This document shows, piece after piece, positions 50,801 to 59,482 of a stretch of DNA of 64,000 bases (position 1 is its first letter; each line of letters opens with the position of its first letter). A program made the position numbers and the translations under genes. Source of the DNA: Fibrobacter succinogenes (lineage in GTDB: Bacteria; Fibrobacterota; Fibrobacteria; Fibrobacterales; Fibrobacteraceae); the NCBI GenBank assembly GCA_902799745.1, contig CADCBQ010000003.1:40367-104366 (forward strand), in the 5' to 3' direction. The notes beneath the pieces were generated by a model. The model was not told where the DNA came from. It was given only the letters and a program-made list of their open reading frames with translations, and did no database searches.

Positions 50801-50858
50801 CACTCGCCAAGACCATCGAAAGCCATACATTCAAAAAAAGTAATTTCTTGGTCTGCAT
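47829..50858 (-). CDS. CotH-kinase lipoprotein with lamin-tail domain
   Basis: 1009 residues from the ATG at 50858. Lipobox SVVAC (Cys23), Ser/Pro linker, then a lamin-tail domain (about 85-165: VIFSEVSPSNANFKD, WLELYNTSDAPVSLKG, FVFLSGK-like segment). A Gly-rich stretch (about 200-245) interrupts it. A chitobiase-C-like beta domain (SGFYSSPVSVTFPAG) precedes the CotH domain (about 560-900) with KKSFSITLREEYG, FSLRNFGNN, GLHDLRERNNEYF and MYDVDFGFG. A small bacterial repeat domain (FSGWSDGVQDATRTF) ends it. CotH proteins include spore-coat protein kinases and modules in anaerobic-fungal cellulosomes. Surface location is likely; kinase activity is inferred from family only. Confidence 0.85.
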   Translation of the reverse strand: MQTKKLLFLNVWLSMVLASVVACSDSSSSGTDPEFPDPGTEVPGDSLMIGDDGQPIPASSGAVSDPSNPQVGLSSSSKANSHEGPLPGEDPGMVAVDTTVPFVGNFPVIFSEVSPSNANFKDNDGNDPGWLELYNTSDAPVSLKGVALSNDAKYPRRWVFGDATVPAKSHMIVFLSGKNYADYIPPSDSVNMITTDCSSEVSSGAGMWGGFDFGDFGGGMGDFGGGIGGGIGGGAGAGATTGNTGNAENLPGQSSLCFNEGGVNQIGAVMKVAQGGTYTRVVVNSGSAKLGNADQLVIRGFITKTHKIRVNFKEGNDLSAWTGKNLRGTGDSSSVYYVRLGDNAADIKRSNVTATTFATETQGSESTTIKVSSYIARKRGHEPHTTFKAEDQGGVLYLVSETGILDSVRYSAVPTGASWSRDAAGKWGFATPSPYGNTVGEVFAEQAQTNEVNIPPSGFYSSPVSVTFPAGTRCEQGGTAPTENSPVVDQTLNISATTVLRCRVFAAGSYPSEEVIRTYVFETQPSIATLFVTTDPLSMFSPDTGLYMTGNGAAMMDPKKGANFWSNRELPVYVELFEPGSPKTPAFGVMGDYKISGQYSRAKEKKSFSITLREEYGDKRLKYPLFPDYPELKKFKAFSLRNFGNNCGNDYVRDRIGTQMTEGLGVDYQHGRYVVVFYNGKYYGLHDLRERNNEYFYETRYGLDPNDIDLIDATNEASTGSATDYLAMLDWLQSNELTSDANYQKIADQIDVDNYMNYMQAEMFLNNGDWPHNNMKKWRVASQKSKWKWFMYDVDFGFGVSYNTQNSNVFSYVTNRNGTNGMGMMPGMGGGQQSGGSISEHTILMIRLLENDNFKKAFINRFCVLLSMNFSADRLVKQIDDLQSQVQGEMNRDIEFWGFDASSYSSNLEKIKSFAQTRQQTIMSEMQQYFSLGEPAAVTLSTQGSGKILVHNLALDQSSMAVNFYRDVPVTVTAEANAGAVFSGWSDGVQDATRTFNPGEVTSITATFK

Positions 50859-50862
50859 ACCA

Positions 50863-50870
50863 TAAAGATA
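50863..50870 (-). promoter_or_regulatory. TATCTTTA promoter-like box of the CotH gene
   Basis: GTATATCTTTATGGT ends with four bases between box and ATG at 50858, the same spacing as mutL. Confidence 0.55.
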
Positions 50871-51000
50871 TACACCCCTCAACGTAATTCAAAGGCAAAA
50901 GTATGTTTAAGTGATGTAATACACAACAACAAAAATGCTTTTTTTTGCATTTATTAAGGAGTTTGGGAAAAACAGCCCCAAAAAAAGTTATTTTCAGAAC

Positions 51001-52212
51001 ATGAAGAGAGTCAAAATCAGCAAAATGTTTACCGTCGCCCTTTTGGGCATCGCCGGAATTTCTACGGCATGGGCAGCCCCCCTGTTCATAGGCTACTACC
51101 CCGACTGGGGAAAATGGCACAAGCCCGCCTACACGGTAGATAAAGTCCCATACAACAAATTGACGCATATTCTGTGGAGTTTTATTACGCCGAATACAGA
51201 TGGCTCTCTTAAAGGCGATGCTGCAGACGATCCGAGCGCACTCGATTCTATGGTAACGCTTGCGCATGCCGTAGGCACCAAGGTGATTGTATCGCTCGGC
51301 GGTGGCGGACAAAGCGAAAATTTTATTCCGGTTGCATCGGATGACGCTCTTCGCGGCAAATTCGTCGAAAACCTCGTACAATTCGTTGCCGACCACAACC
51401 TCGACGGTCTCGACATGGACTGGGAATGGGAATACAAACCGCCCGAAGCCGACACAATTGCTTACAGCAAGCTGCTCTCAGAACTTCGCGAAGCTCTCCC
51501 AAAAGACAAGAGCCTTTCAGCAGCGCTCCCCTGCTCACCCTATTACGGCAAATGGTTTACGCCCGAAGTGCTCGTGAAAAATTTGGACTGGTTCGGATTC
51601 ATGACCTACGACATGACCGGCGATTGGGATGAAAAAGCCATGTTTGATTCGCCACTATACCCGCACGAAGGTTACACCACCTGGTCGTGGGAAGAAACGC
51701 GTGATTATTGGAAAGAGCGCGGCGTCCCGACTGAAAAGATGGTCTTCGGAATTCCCTCGTTCGGGTTCGAATTCAAGGGTGCCACAGGCCCGGGCACCGA
51801 TTTCACCAAAGGTTCCGCAAAGCAAGTCGCCTACAAGGATATCGTCACGAACCCCGATTGGGAATACTTCTACGACAGCGTTGCTGTAGAACCCTACGGT
51901 GTATCGACCACCGGATATGTCACCTTCGAAGACCCGCACTCTTCTGCAATCAAGAGCCGCTGGGTCAAGGAAAACGGCTACGCAGGCATTATGGTGTGGG
52001 AAGTTTCGCACGACTATATAGAAGACATCGGCAACCCGATTCTTGACAGCATTGCTATAGCACTACAAGACAATAACGCGGCCATCAAAAAGGTTCGCAA
52101 CGGCAATATTCGCACCAACAGCGTAGAAGGCAAGCAAATCGACATTCGCGGGCACCGAGTCCAAGGCAAAAAATCCATAATTTTACTTGACTCCAAACGC
52201 TCTAAGCGATAG
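51001..52212 (+). CDS. Secreted GH18 chitinase-like glycosidase
   Basis: 403 residues from the ATG at 51001; signal peptide FTVALLGIAGISTAWA. TIM-barrel family 18 motifs: FIGYYPDWGKWH, THILWSFI, KVIVSLGGGGQS and the catalytic DGLDMDWEWE (DxxDxDxE, Glu as acid), then FMTYDMTGDWD and GIMVWEVSHD. Substrate is chitin or another beta-1,4-N-acetylglucosamine polymer. The last 35 residues form a short tail IDIRGHRVQGKKS...KRSKR that resembles the tail of the next protein and other Fibrobacter secreted enzymes. TATTTTCA four bases before the ATG suggests a leaderless start. The DUF4832 gene follows 35 bases later. Confidence 0.9.
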   Translation: MKRVKISKMFTVALLGIAGISTAWAAPLFIGYYPDWGKWHKPAYTVDKVPYNKLTHILWSFITPNTDGSLKGDAADDPSALDSMVTLAHAVGTKVIVSLGGGGQSENFIPVASDDALRGKFVENLVQFVADHNLDGLDMDWEWEYKPPEADTIAYSKLLSELREALPKDKSLSAALPCSPYYGKWFTPEVLVKNLDWFGFMTYDMTGDWDEKAMFDSPLYPHEGYTTWSWEETRDYWKERGVPTEKMVFGIPSFGFEFKGATGPGTDFTKGSAKQVAYKDIVTNPDWEYFYDSVAVEPYGVSTTGYVTFEDPHSSAIKSRWVKENGYAGIMVWEVSHDYIEDIGNPILDSIAIALQDNNAAIKKVRNGNIRTNSVEGKQIDIRGHRVQGKKSIILLDSKRSKR

Positions 52213-52247
52213 ATTTGTAAAGGTGAAGTTTTTAAAACGGAGTGTGT

Positions 52248-53783
52248 ATGGAAAAGAATCGGATAATCGCCGGTGGTGCGGTTGCGTTTTTGGCAACAGG
52301 CCTCCTTGCGGCAAGTTCATTCGCGGCGGACCGTTCCGTTGCATTAAACAAAAGCATTGAATCGCTCGAACCCATGAAGGGAATCGTTTTCTGGCCCGAC
52401 CAAGCAAAAAGCCAGAAGAACTTGCAGAGCGCCATCTCGCTCGAATTTTCGTATTGCCTCCCCTGCGCTGTGGTGACAGGCTTGACCGGTGACAAACTCA
52501 ACTACGACTGGAGCAGTTTCGAAAAGTTGCTCGATGACATCAAGAGCCGTGGACACCAAGCCATCGTAAGATTCCGTATCGAATACCCGAACGAGACCAT
52601 CGAAAATGCCCCCAACTGCACCGAGGGCGTGAAAGGCGCCACCGCAGTCCCCAACTACTTCTTAGCAAACAGCAATTACCTGGAGACATTCTCCGAAAAC
52701 CCGGGTGGCGACGGCCCCACCTACTACGCCGACTGGAGCAGCACCGCACTCCAGTGGTTCTACAAGCAGTTCTACGCCGACTTTGCTGCAAAATACGACA
52801 AAGACCCGCGCATTGCATTCGTACAGGCCGGTTTCGGACACTGGGCCGAATACCATATCTACGGCACCAAGCTCCAACTCGGCACGAACTTTCCTTCCAA
52901 AGACTATCAAAGCCATTTCCTAAGGCATCTTGACACGTTGTTTGTCGAAACGCCTTGGAGCATTTCGATTGACGCCGCAGACGATGAATACACCCCCATC
53001 GCAGGCAACAAAACCTTGCTCGGGCTCAAATTCGGACTTTTCGACGACTCCTTCATGCACAAGGAACACGACATTTCACAGGGCGATGGCGACAACGAAA
53101 AGAACTGGCAGGCCATCGGCACGGACCGCTGGAAGACATCGCCCGCCGGCGGTGAAATCAGCTACTACACCGAAAAGGACCAGCGCGAATTCCTGAATCC
53201 GGCAGGCCTTTACGGAGTCACCTGGGAAGACGCCGCCGCCAAGTACCACATGACCTACGTCATTGGCAATGACGCGCCCGAAGGCAAATATGCCACCAAA
53301 GACCGCGTGTACGAGGCCAGTTCCTATGCGGGCTACAAGTTCGAAATCACAGGCTACGCAGTCAACAAAGTTTCGGCAGCCGTTCGCGTGAAAAACATCG
53401 GCATCGCCCCGCTGTACCACAACGCCTACGTAACCGTGAAGGGAGTGCGCAGCGAAAAGTCTCTCAAGGGTCTTTTGCCTGGCAAAGAAGCAACCTTTAC
53501 TGTAGCGGGCATCCAAATCGGCGATAGCGAATCGCCCGAAGTTTCCATTACCAGCGACAAGATTCTGAAAGACGCAACTATCCCCTACAAGGCAAGCCTC
53601 GACGGCAGCGCAAAGCCGATTGAAGGCCTCCTTGACGAAAACGGAACCACAGCCATTGCTGGGGCTCGCATTCTAAACAGCGGCAATATCGGCAAGGCTC
53701 GAGCAGGCAAAATCGACCTCAAGGGTCGCAATGTTCCGGAAAAGGCAGCCAAAGGCGCCTATTACCCCGTTTTAAAACGCTAG
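52248..53783 (+). CDS. Secreted DUF4832-type protein
   Basis: 511 residues from the ATG at 52248 (CGGAGT upstream). Signal peptide AVAFLATGLLAASSFA. The N-terminal two-thirds resembles a TIM-barrel (MKGIVFWPDQ, IVRFRIEYPNE, DPRIAFVQAGFGHWAEY, WSISIDAADDEYT) and leads into a DUF4832-like beta domain (VSAAVRVKNIGIAPLYHNAYV). Family members occur near carbohydrate-active enzymes; catalytic activity is unproven. The C-terminus ends IDLKGRNVPEKAAKGAYY with a basic end, like the chitinase tail. Second gene of the chitinase operon, which ends at a clear terminator. Confidence 0.75.
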   Translation: MEKNRIIAGGAVAFLATGLLAASSFAADRSVALNKSIESLEPMKGIVFWPDQAKSQKNLQSAISLEFSYCLPCAVVTGLTGDKLNYDWSSFEKLLDDIKSRGHQAIVRFRIEYPNETIENAPNCTEGVKGATAVPNYFLANSNYLETFSENPGGDGPTYYADWSSTALQWFYKQFYADFAAKYDKDPRIAFVQAGFGHWAEYHIYGTKLQLGTNFPSKDYQSHFLRHLDTLFVETPWSISIDAADDEYTPIAGNKTLLGLKFGLFDDSFMHKEHDISQGDGDNEKNWQAIGTDRWKTSPAGGEISYYTEKDQREFLNPAGLYGVTWEDAAAKYHMTYVIGNDAPEGKYATKDRVYEASSYAGYKFEITGYAVNKVSAAVRVKNIGIAPLYHNAYVTVKGVRSEKSLKGLLPGKEATFTVAGIQIGDSESPEVSITSDKILKDATIPYKASLDGSAKPIEGLLDENGTTAIAGARILNSGNIGKARAGKIDLKGRNVPEKAAKGAYYPVLKR

Positions 53784-53832
53784 TTTACACAATTTTATAC
53801 AAATAATCCATAGCAAAAACATTTTTTTGTAG

Positions 53833-53859
53833 AAAATACCCTCGCAAAAGGGTATTTTT
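53833..53859 (+). terminator. Terminator of the chitinase-DUF4832 operon
   Basis: Perfect 10-pair stem AAAATACCCT / AGGGTATTTT with a six-base loop and trailing T. Confidence 0.85.
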
Positions 53860-53885
53860 ATGTTATAGAAAATTGAGGAGAACTT

Positions 53886-54974
53886 ATGAATATTCGCAAA
53901 CACTGGAAAAAAGTCTTATTATCATCAACCGCATTCTTCTGGGCAAGCTGCGGTGGCGATAGCGAAAGCGTTTCTGCAGCAGGCGGAACCACCAACGAGG
54001 CCCCCGTTACCCTAATCCCCGACTCCAACTCAACGATTGACGACGGCGGCATGGTCGCCCTTTACGGCGTTCAAGCTATTGTCGATCTTGACTCCGGTGC
54101 CGTTTCCAGCGCTGACGCCTGCGACGGTGACTGTACAGTTCCCGCTTCTTCTGAAGATGCGGCTATTTCCAGTTCCAGCGAATCGGTTGAATCCAGCTCA
54201 AGTCAAAGCGCTAACAAAAAACTCAAACTTGCAAGCGACACGACCATCACCTGCGTTCACACTTTAGACAACGACGGCGGCAGATGCCTTGATGCTGAGG
54301 ACCATCAGAAATCAGTCAACGCAATCAAAAAACAACTCGCCGAAAATCAGACCCTAACTTTAGAGCAGCTACGAGAACTTGAAGACGAAAATGAAGACCC
54401 CAGCATGGACATGGAAGTCTGCCTATACGGCGTGCCCTCAATGTCTTGTACTCACGTAAGTTCAGCATCGCCCATATACAAGTGTTCCGACGAAAAAGTC
54501 TATTCTTACAACACCCTCTATACTCTACAACACGACGACGATCCTGATACAAGCGGTTTAATCGAAGGAGAGGACCGACTTCTCTACACTACAAAGGAAT
54601 ACAAAGAAAAATATCCCGAAAAATTCCTATCCAGTTCTAGCGAAGAGCCGAGTTCTAGCAACAGCGCTCCGCCTCCGTCTCCGCTTTGCCAAAAGGACGA
54701 TTTCGCCACTTATGGAGACATGGAAAAAGTCTTCGTAAAAGACAGGAATGATCTAGTGGACAGCACCAAGATTGCTGCCGGAGACAATCTTTCGGAAAAC
54801 GAATCCATGTGTCTATCGGACATCCGGATTAGCACATCCTATGCATCGGTAGAGGTTCTTCCCAAAAAGCAAATCTGCGACGGCGACACCACCGTGAATC
54901 CGACTTACCAGGAACGAATCGACAAGCACAAGGAATTCATCCGCAAACAAATCAAGGATTGCCTGGACCAGTAG
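53886..54974 (+). CDS. Ser-rich lipoprotein of unknown function
   Basis: 362 residues. Lipobox WASC (Cys22), followed by GGDSES. A VALYGV motif near residue 55 is common in Fibrobacter lipoproteins. Ser-rich stretches (about 80-110 and 245-260) act as linkers. Several paired Cys, for example CDGDCTVP, ITCVHTL, CLDAEDH, CLYGVPSMSC and ICDGDTT, suggest disulphides. The C-terminus is helical and charged. No enzyme motif was seen. GAGGAG precedes the ATG. Followed by the FISUMP lipoprotein 38 bases later, with a promoter between. Confidence 0.7.
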   Translation: MNIRKHWKKVLLSSTAFFWASCGGDSESVSAAGGTTNEAPVTLIPDSNSTIDDGGMVALYGVQAIVDLDSGAVSSADACDGDCTVPASSEDAAISSSSESVESSSSQSANKKLKLASDTTITCVHTLDNDGGRCLDAEDHQKSVNAIKKQLAENQTLTLEQLRELEDENEDPSMDMEVCLYGVPSMSCTHVSSASPIYKCSDEKVYSYNTLYTLQHDDDPDTSGLIEGEDRLLYTTKEYKEKYPEKFLSSSSEEPSSSNSAPPPSPLCQKDDFATYGDMEKVFVKDRNDLVDSTKIAAGDNLSENESMCLSDIRISTSYASVEVLPKKQICDGDTTVNPTYQERIDKHKEFIRKQIKDCLDQ

Positions 54975-54978
54975 AATT

Positions 54979-55006
54979 TTGACATTTTCAGTGAATCGGT
55001 TACATT
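54979..55006 (+). promoter_or_regulatory. Sigma70-like promoter of the tandem-FISUMP gene
   Basis: TTGACA, 16 bases, TACATT; the box ends 6 bases before the ATG. It is the clearest -35/-10 pair in the window and gives almost no leader. Confidence 0.5.
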
Positions 55007-55012
55007 AAACAT

Positions 55013-56557
55013 ATGAAGAAATTTTCACTTTTAGCAACATTGAGCATTGCCGCCATGATTGCTGCTTGCGGAGACAACGGAAGTAGCGCAGAAGATATCG
55101 AAGTTCCATCTTCGAGTAGCACAGGTAATGACATCAGCGTTTCTAGCGGCAATGGCGACGTTGCTTCTAGCAGCAATGACGACATTACTTCTAGCAGCGA
55201 GGTCTCGACAAATCTTAGTTCCGAGGCAAGCCCGACATCTTCCAGCGCCGAAACGGCCCCTTCAGATTCGTCAACCAACATTTCCTCCTCGGGAACTTCC
55301 GAACTTCAGGAACCGAAGGACTTCTTTACGGATTCCCGCGACGGGAAAACCTACAAACTTGTTAAAATCGGCAATCAAAACTGGATGGCAGAAAACCTAC
55401 ACTTCGCCGACAGTCTTATCTACGTCTTCGATGACGCCCAAAAGGTTTGCCCCGAAAACTTCCACTTGCCCAGTATGGAAGAATTTCAGGAACTTGTGGA
55501 CTTTGTGGGCGGAGCAGCCGTAGCAGCCAAGGTTCTTAAAAGTACTTCGGGATGGCCTAACGGCGAATTTGGGGATTGGAACGGCACCGATGAATTTGGG
55601 TTCAACGCAATTCCCGTCGACAGTGGCGACGGTGGCACCGATGAGAACTTCTGGACAACCAACCACGATTATCATAGGTATTCCACAGGGATGATGTTGA
55701 AAATCAACCCTTACCCCACATCTAAGTTCCGTTGTGCCCAATCTGCCGACAGCACCTGTTTCCTGAATGCAGAACCAGATACAAAGCTTTCAGTTCGCTG
55801 CCTTAGCGACATTTCGAGCTGCGGTTCCGCCACCTATAACAACCGTACACATTTCTGCCAGAATAGTACGGTCTATCCCCTTTGCAGAGGTCGTAAATAC
55901 GACTCCGAAACATATGTCTGCAGGGATCAGCAACTGCACAGTATAGCGACAGACAGCATCTACAAATACTCCTGGGTTTGGCTCAATCCCGATAAAGAAT
56001 ACGGTCTTTTCCAAGACCCACGCGACATGCAATTCTACAAGACAATCGTCATCGACACTCTTGTCTGGATGGCCGAAAACTTGAACTATGCCTCCGAAGG
56101 TTCTGTCTGCTTTGAAAATGATTCCATGTACTGCGATCTTTATGGACGTTTATACACCGCGGATCAGGCCAGGAACGGCGAACCCATTGCTCGAGACATT
56201 GAAACAAAGATTCAAGGCATCTGTCCCGATGGTTGGCGCCTACCAGCAAGTGAAGAATTTGACGCCGTAATCGGTGGTAGTTTCCCCCAAGAAACCATTT
56301 ATGCAAAAATTATCGGCTATGATACTAATGGAGAAATGTACGATCATCTAAACACTACTGGACTTAGTTTCGTATATGGGGGGATTCACAATTCAAAACC
56401 CAATGTTTGGCAACGCGAGTGGGACGATTTAAATACAGGAGGCGGCATTATTGGCGCCAACTTCGAATTCGATGTTTACTACCACTACTTTGATGGCAGT
56501 AGTTGGAGCATCGGAAAAAACCAGGCCGAAAATGTACGTTGCGTAAAAGACTTATAA
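55013..56557 (+). CDS. Lipoprotein with two FISUMP domains
   Basis: 514 residues. Lipobox MIAAC (Cys19), then GDNGSSAED, nearly identical to the 41313 lipoprotein, and a Ser-rich linker to about residue 100. The first FISUMP unit (about 103-275) has DSRDGKTYKLVKIGNQNW, MAENLHFAD, CPENFHLPSMEEF and VRCLSD. The second (about 325-514) has DPRDMQFYKTIVID, WMAENLNYAS, YGRLYTADQAR, GICPDGWRLPASEEF and a final VRCVKDL. A Cys-rich connector lies between. A duplication of one domain is apparent. Surface or periplasmic; function unknown. Terminator follows. Confidence 0.85.
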   Translation: MKKFSLLATLSIAAMIAACGDNGSSAEDIEVPSSSSTGNDISVSSGNGDVASSSNDDITSSSEVSTNLSSEASPTSSSAETAPSDSSTNISSSGTSELQEPKDFFTDSRDGKTYKLVKIGNQNWMAENLHFADSLIYVFDDAQKVCPENFHLPSMEEFQELVDFVGGAAVAAKVLKSTSGWPNGEFGDWNGTDEFGFNAIPVDSGDGGTDENFWTTNHDYHRYSTGMMLKINPYPTSKFRCAQSADSTCFLNAEPDTKLSVRCLSDISSCGSATYNNRTHFCQNSTVYPLCRGRKYDSETYVCRDQQLHSIATDSIYKYSWVWLNPDKEYGLFQDPRDMQFYKTIVIDTLVWMAENLNYASEGSVCFENDSMYCDLYGRLYTADQARNGEPIARDIETKIQGICPDGWRLPASEEFDAVIGGSFPQETIYAKIIGYDTNGEMYDHLNTTGLSFVYGGIHNSKPNVWQREWDDLNTGGGIIGANFEFDVYYHYFDGSSWSIGKNQAENVRCVKDL

Positions 56558-56593
56558 TGCGCAACTCTATATTTTAAGGAAAAATGCACATGT

Positions 56594-56620
56594 AGGCGTC
56601 CTTTTGGGGCGCCTTTTGCA
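56594..56620 (+). terminator. Terminator after the tandem-FISUMP gene
   Basis: AGGCGTCC / GGGCGCCT stem (one G-U pair) with loop TTTTG, then TTTGC. Confidence 0.7.
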
Positions 56621-56674
56621 TAACATGGCCATGCCAAAGCAATAGGTCACTTTGCCGTAGAGCCTGCCTTTTTC

Positions 56675-56682
56675 TATCTTTG
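56675..56682 (+). promoter_or_regulatory. TATCTTTG promoter-like box of valS
   Basis: CTTTTTCTATCTTTGGG ends 8 bases before the ATG, no Shine-Dalgarno. A TTTG lies exactly 20 bases upstream, the Bacteroidetes -33/-7 arrangement. Confidence 0.6.
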
Positions 56683-56690
56683 GGCGCACT

Positions 56691-59334
56691 ATGGAAACTC
56701 GTTACAATTCTAAAGATGTGGAAGCCCGATGGCATAAGACCTGGGCAGAGAATAACAGTTTTGCACCCAGCGGAAAGGGCGAACCCGGCGCGCTCCATCT
56801 GGGACACGCACTCAACGATACGCTCCAGGACATTTTGGTACGCTACCGCCGCAAGACGGGCCGCGACACGCTGTGGATTCCGGGTACGGACCATGCCGGT
56901 ATCGCCACGCAGGCAGTCGTCGAAAAGCGCCTTTTCCAGGACGAACACAAGACCCGCCACGACATCGGCCGCGACGCCTTGGTGGAACGCATCTGGAAGT
57001 GGAAGGACGAATACGAAGCCCGTATCACCAAGCAGCTCAAGAGCCTGGGCGTCAGCTGCGACTGGAGCCGTCAGCGCTTCACGCTGGACCCGGTCTGCGC
57101 AAAGGCCGTGCGTCACGCTTTCTTCAACCTGTTCAAGAAGGGCCTAATTTACCGCGGCAAGCGCCTGGTGAACTGGGATACCAAGCTCCAGACCGCCGTT
57201 GCCGACGATGAAATCTACTACGAACACGTGAAGGGCCACTTCTGGACATTCAAGTATCCTCTGGCCGACGGTTCGGGTTTCATCCCCGTTTCTACGACCC
57301 GTCCGGAAACGATCATGGGCGATACCGCCCTCGCCGTGCACCCGAACGACGAACGCTATGCTCAGTTCATTGGCAAGATGCTGAAGGTGCCGTTCGTTGA
57401 CCGCGAAATTCCGGTGATTGCCGACGCTATCTTGGTGGACAAGGACTTCGGTACGGGTTCCGTGAAGGTGACTCCGGCTCATGACCCGAACGACTATGCA
57501 ACGGGTCTGCGCCACAAGCTCCCGATGATCAACATCATGAACGATGACGGTAGCCTGAACGAAAACGCCGGCAAGTTCCAGGGCCTCAAGGGCCAGGCCG
57601 CACGCGACGCCGTGGTGGCAGGTCTCGAAGAACTCGGTCTTTTGATCAAGGTGGAAGACCACGAAATGGACGTGGGTCACTCCGACCGTTCCAAGACTGT
57701 GATTGAGCCGTACCTCAGCGACCAGTGGTTCGTGAAGATGGACGTGCTCGCCGAGAACGCGATGAATGCCGTAAAATCCGGTGAGATCAAGATTATCCCC
57801 GAACGCTACGCCAACAAGTATCTGGACTGGCTCGCCGAAAAGCGTGACTGGTGCATCAGCCGTCAGCTCTGGTGGGGCCACCGCATTCCTATCTGGCACA
57901 CCGACGCTAGCGAAGACGAATTGAAGGCCGCATTTGCTGGCCGCGACGACATCTACTTCTATAAGGCCGAAAACGGTGGCTACCTCGTGTGCAGTCAGGA
58001 AGAAGACCTGAAGGAAGACGCTATTCCGGGTCGCGTGCTCAAGCAGGAAGAAGACGTGCTCGACACGTGGTTCTCCAGTGGTTTGTGGCCGCATTCTACC
58101 ATGGGCTGGCCGGAAAACACCGACACGCTCAAGCGCTACTACCCCACCAGCGTGCTCGTGACTAGCCGCGACATCATTACGCTGAACATGGGCACGGTTC
58201 CGTTCCACACGGTCTATATCCACCCAAAGATTCTGGACGGCAATGGCCAGACTATGAGCAAGTCCAAGGGCAACGGCGTGGACCCGATGGATATCGAAGA
58301 GAAGTACGGCACCGACGCTCTGCGCTTTGTGATGGCAAGCCTTTGCACCGACAACCAGGACGTGCGCCTGCCGGTGAAGAAGGAAAAGCAGCCGGATGGC
58401 CGCGAAATCAATACCAGCGAAAAGTTCGAAATCGGCCGTAACTTCAGCAATAAGCTGTGGAACGCCTGCCGCTTCCTTTACCCGCAGCTCGAACAGGCCG
58501 GTGCGCTTGCCGCCGAGCTCCCGATGGACAAGAGCCTGTTCGCCCTGGAAGACAAGTGGATTTTGAGCCGCCTGCAGACGACCATCAAGGACGCCACCCG
58601 CATGCTCGAAGAATACCACTTCGCCGAACTCGCCGGGTTCCTGTACCGCTTCGTGTGGGACGACGTCTGCTCCAGCTATCACCGCCGAAAAGAAGAACGC
58701 CATGGCTATTCTCAGCTACGTGCTGAAGAACGTGCTCGACTTGCTCCACCCGGTGATGCCGTTCATTACCGAAGAGCTCAACAGCATTTTGTTCCAGGGC
58801 AGCGAAATGGTGATCAGCCGCGCATGGCCCAAGGCCGACGAATCGCTCATCGACGCGAAGATCGAAGCCGCATTCGACCAGGCATTCGCCGTGGTGGAAA
58901 GCGTGCGTGGCGTGCGTGGCCGCTACAACGTGAGCCCCGCCACCAAGCTCAGCGCCGTGGTGAGCGTCGACGATGCCGCAACCGAAGCCAGTGTGAAGGA
59001 CTGCATGGCTATCATCACCGAACTCTCGGGTCTTTCTGACCTGAGCGTCGCCGTGAAGGCAGCCAAGCCGAAGTTCAGCGCGAGCGCCGTGGTGCCCGGC
59101 GGCGAACTCTACATTCCGCTCGAAGGCATCCTCGACCCGGCTGCAGAAATCGCCCGTTTGGAAAAGGAAATCGAGAAGGCCAAGGCATTCGCCGCCAGCA
59201 TCGAGAAGAAGCTTTCGAACCAGAAGTTCGTCAGCGGCGCCCCCGAAGCTGTGGTGAACGCCGAACGCACCAAGCTCGCGACTCAGCAGGATATCATTGC
59301 GAAAAATGAAGCCGCGTTGAAAGAACTGAAATAA
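56691..59334 (+). pseudogene. valS: Valyl-tRNA synthetase, apparently broken (two missing segments and a frameshift)
   Basis: Class I synthetase charging tRNA-Val. Typical parts: TRYNSKDVEARWHKTW, ALHLGHALN (HIGH), GTDHAGIATQAVVE, RGKRLVNWD, CISRQLWWGHRIPIW, EDVLDTWFSSGLWP, MSKSKGN (KMSKS), anticodon domain and a C-terminal coiled arm. Lesions: at about 56786 the motif PPPNVTG with its preceding strand (about 11 residues) is missing before GALHLGH; at about 58182 some 10 residues between RDIIT and NMGTVPFHTVY are missing; at about 58676-58681 the frame shifts. After that site the correct sequence continues in the other frame as ITAEKKNAMAILSYVL to the stop at 59334. An active enzyme is unlikely from this sequence; it may be a real decayed copy or an assembly error. 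Confidence 0.85.
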
Positions 59335-59353
59335 GTTCGCGACAATCCAATTT

Positions 59354-59392
59354 AAAAGAGGTGTTCCTAACGGAGCACCTCTTTCCATTTTT
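59354..59392 (+). terminator. valS terminator
   Basis: 13-pair stem AAAGAGGTGTTCC / GGAGCACCTCTTT (one G-U) with loop TAAC, then CCATTTTTC. Confidence 0.85.
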
Positions 59393-59482
59393 CGTTGACT
59401 CAAATCACTCGTTTTTGACCAGTTCGAAAACGACTCTCTTTTTTTACTATTTTCTGAAGATGGACTAAAAGGAGAAAAGAGT

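Noticed and set aside
57144..58703. 519-codon minus-strand open frame opposite valS
   Set aside because: Antisense shadow of a GC-biased synthetase gene.
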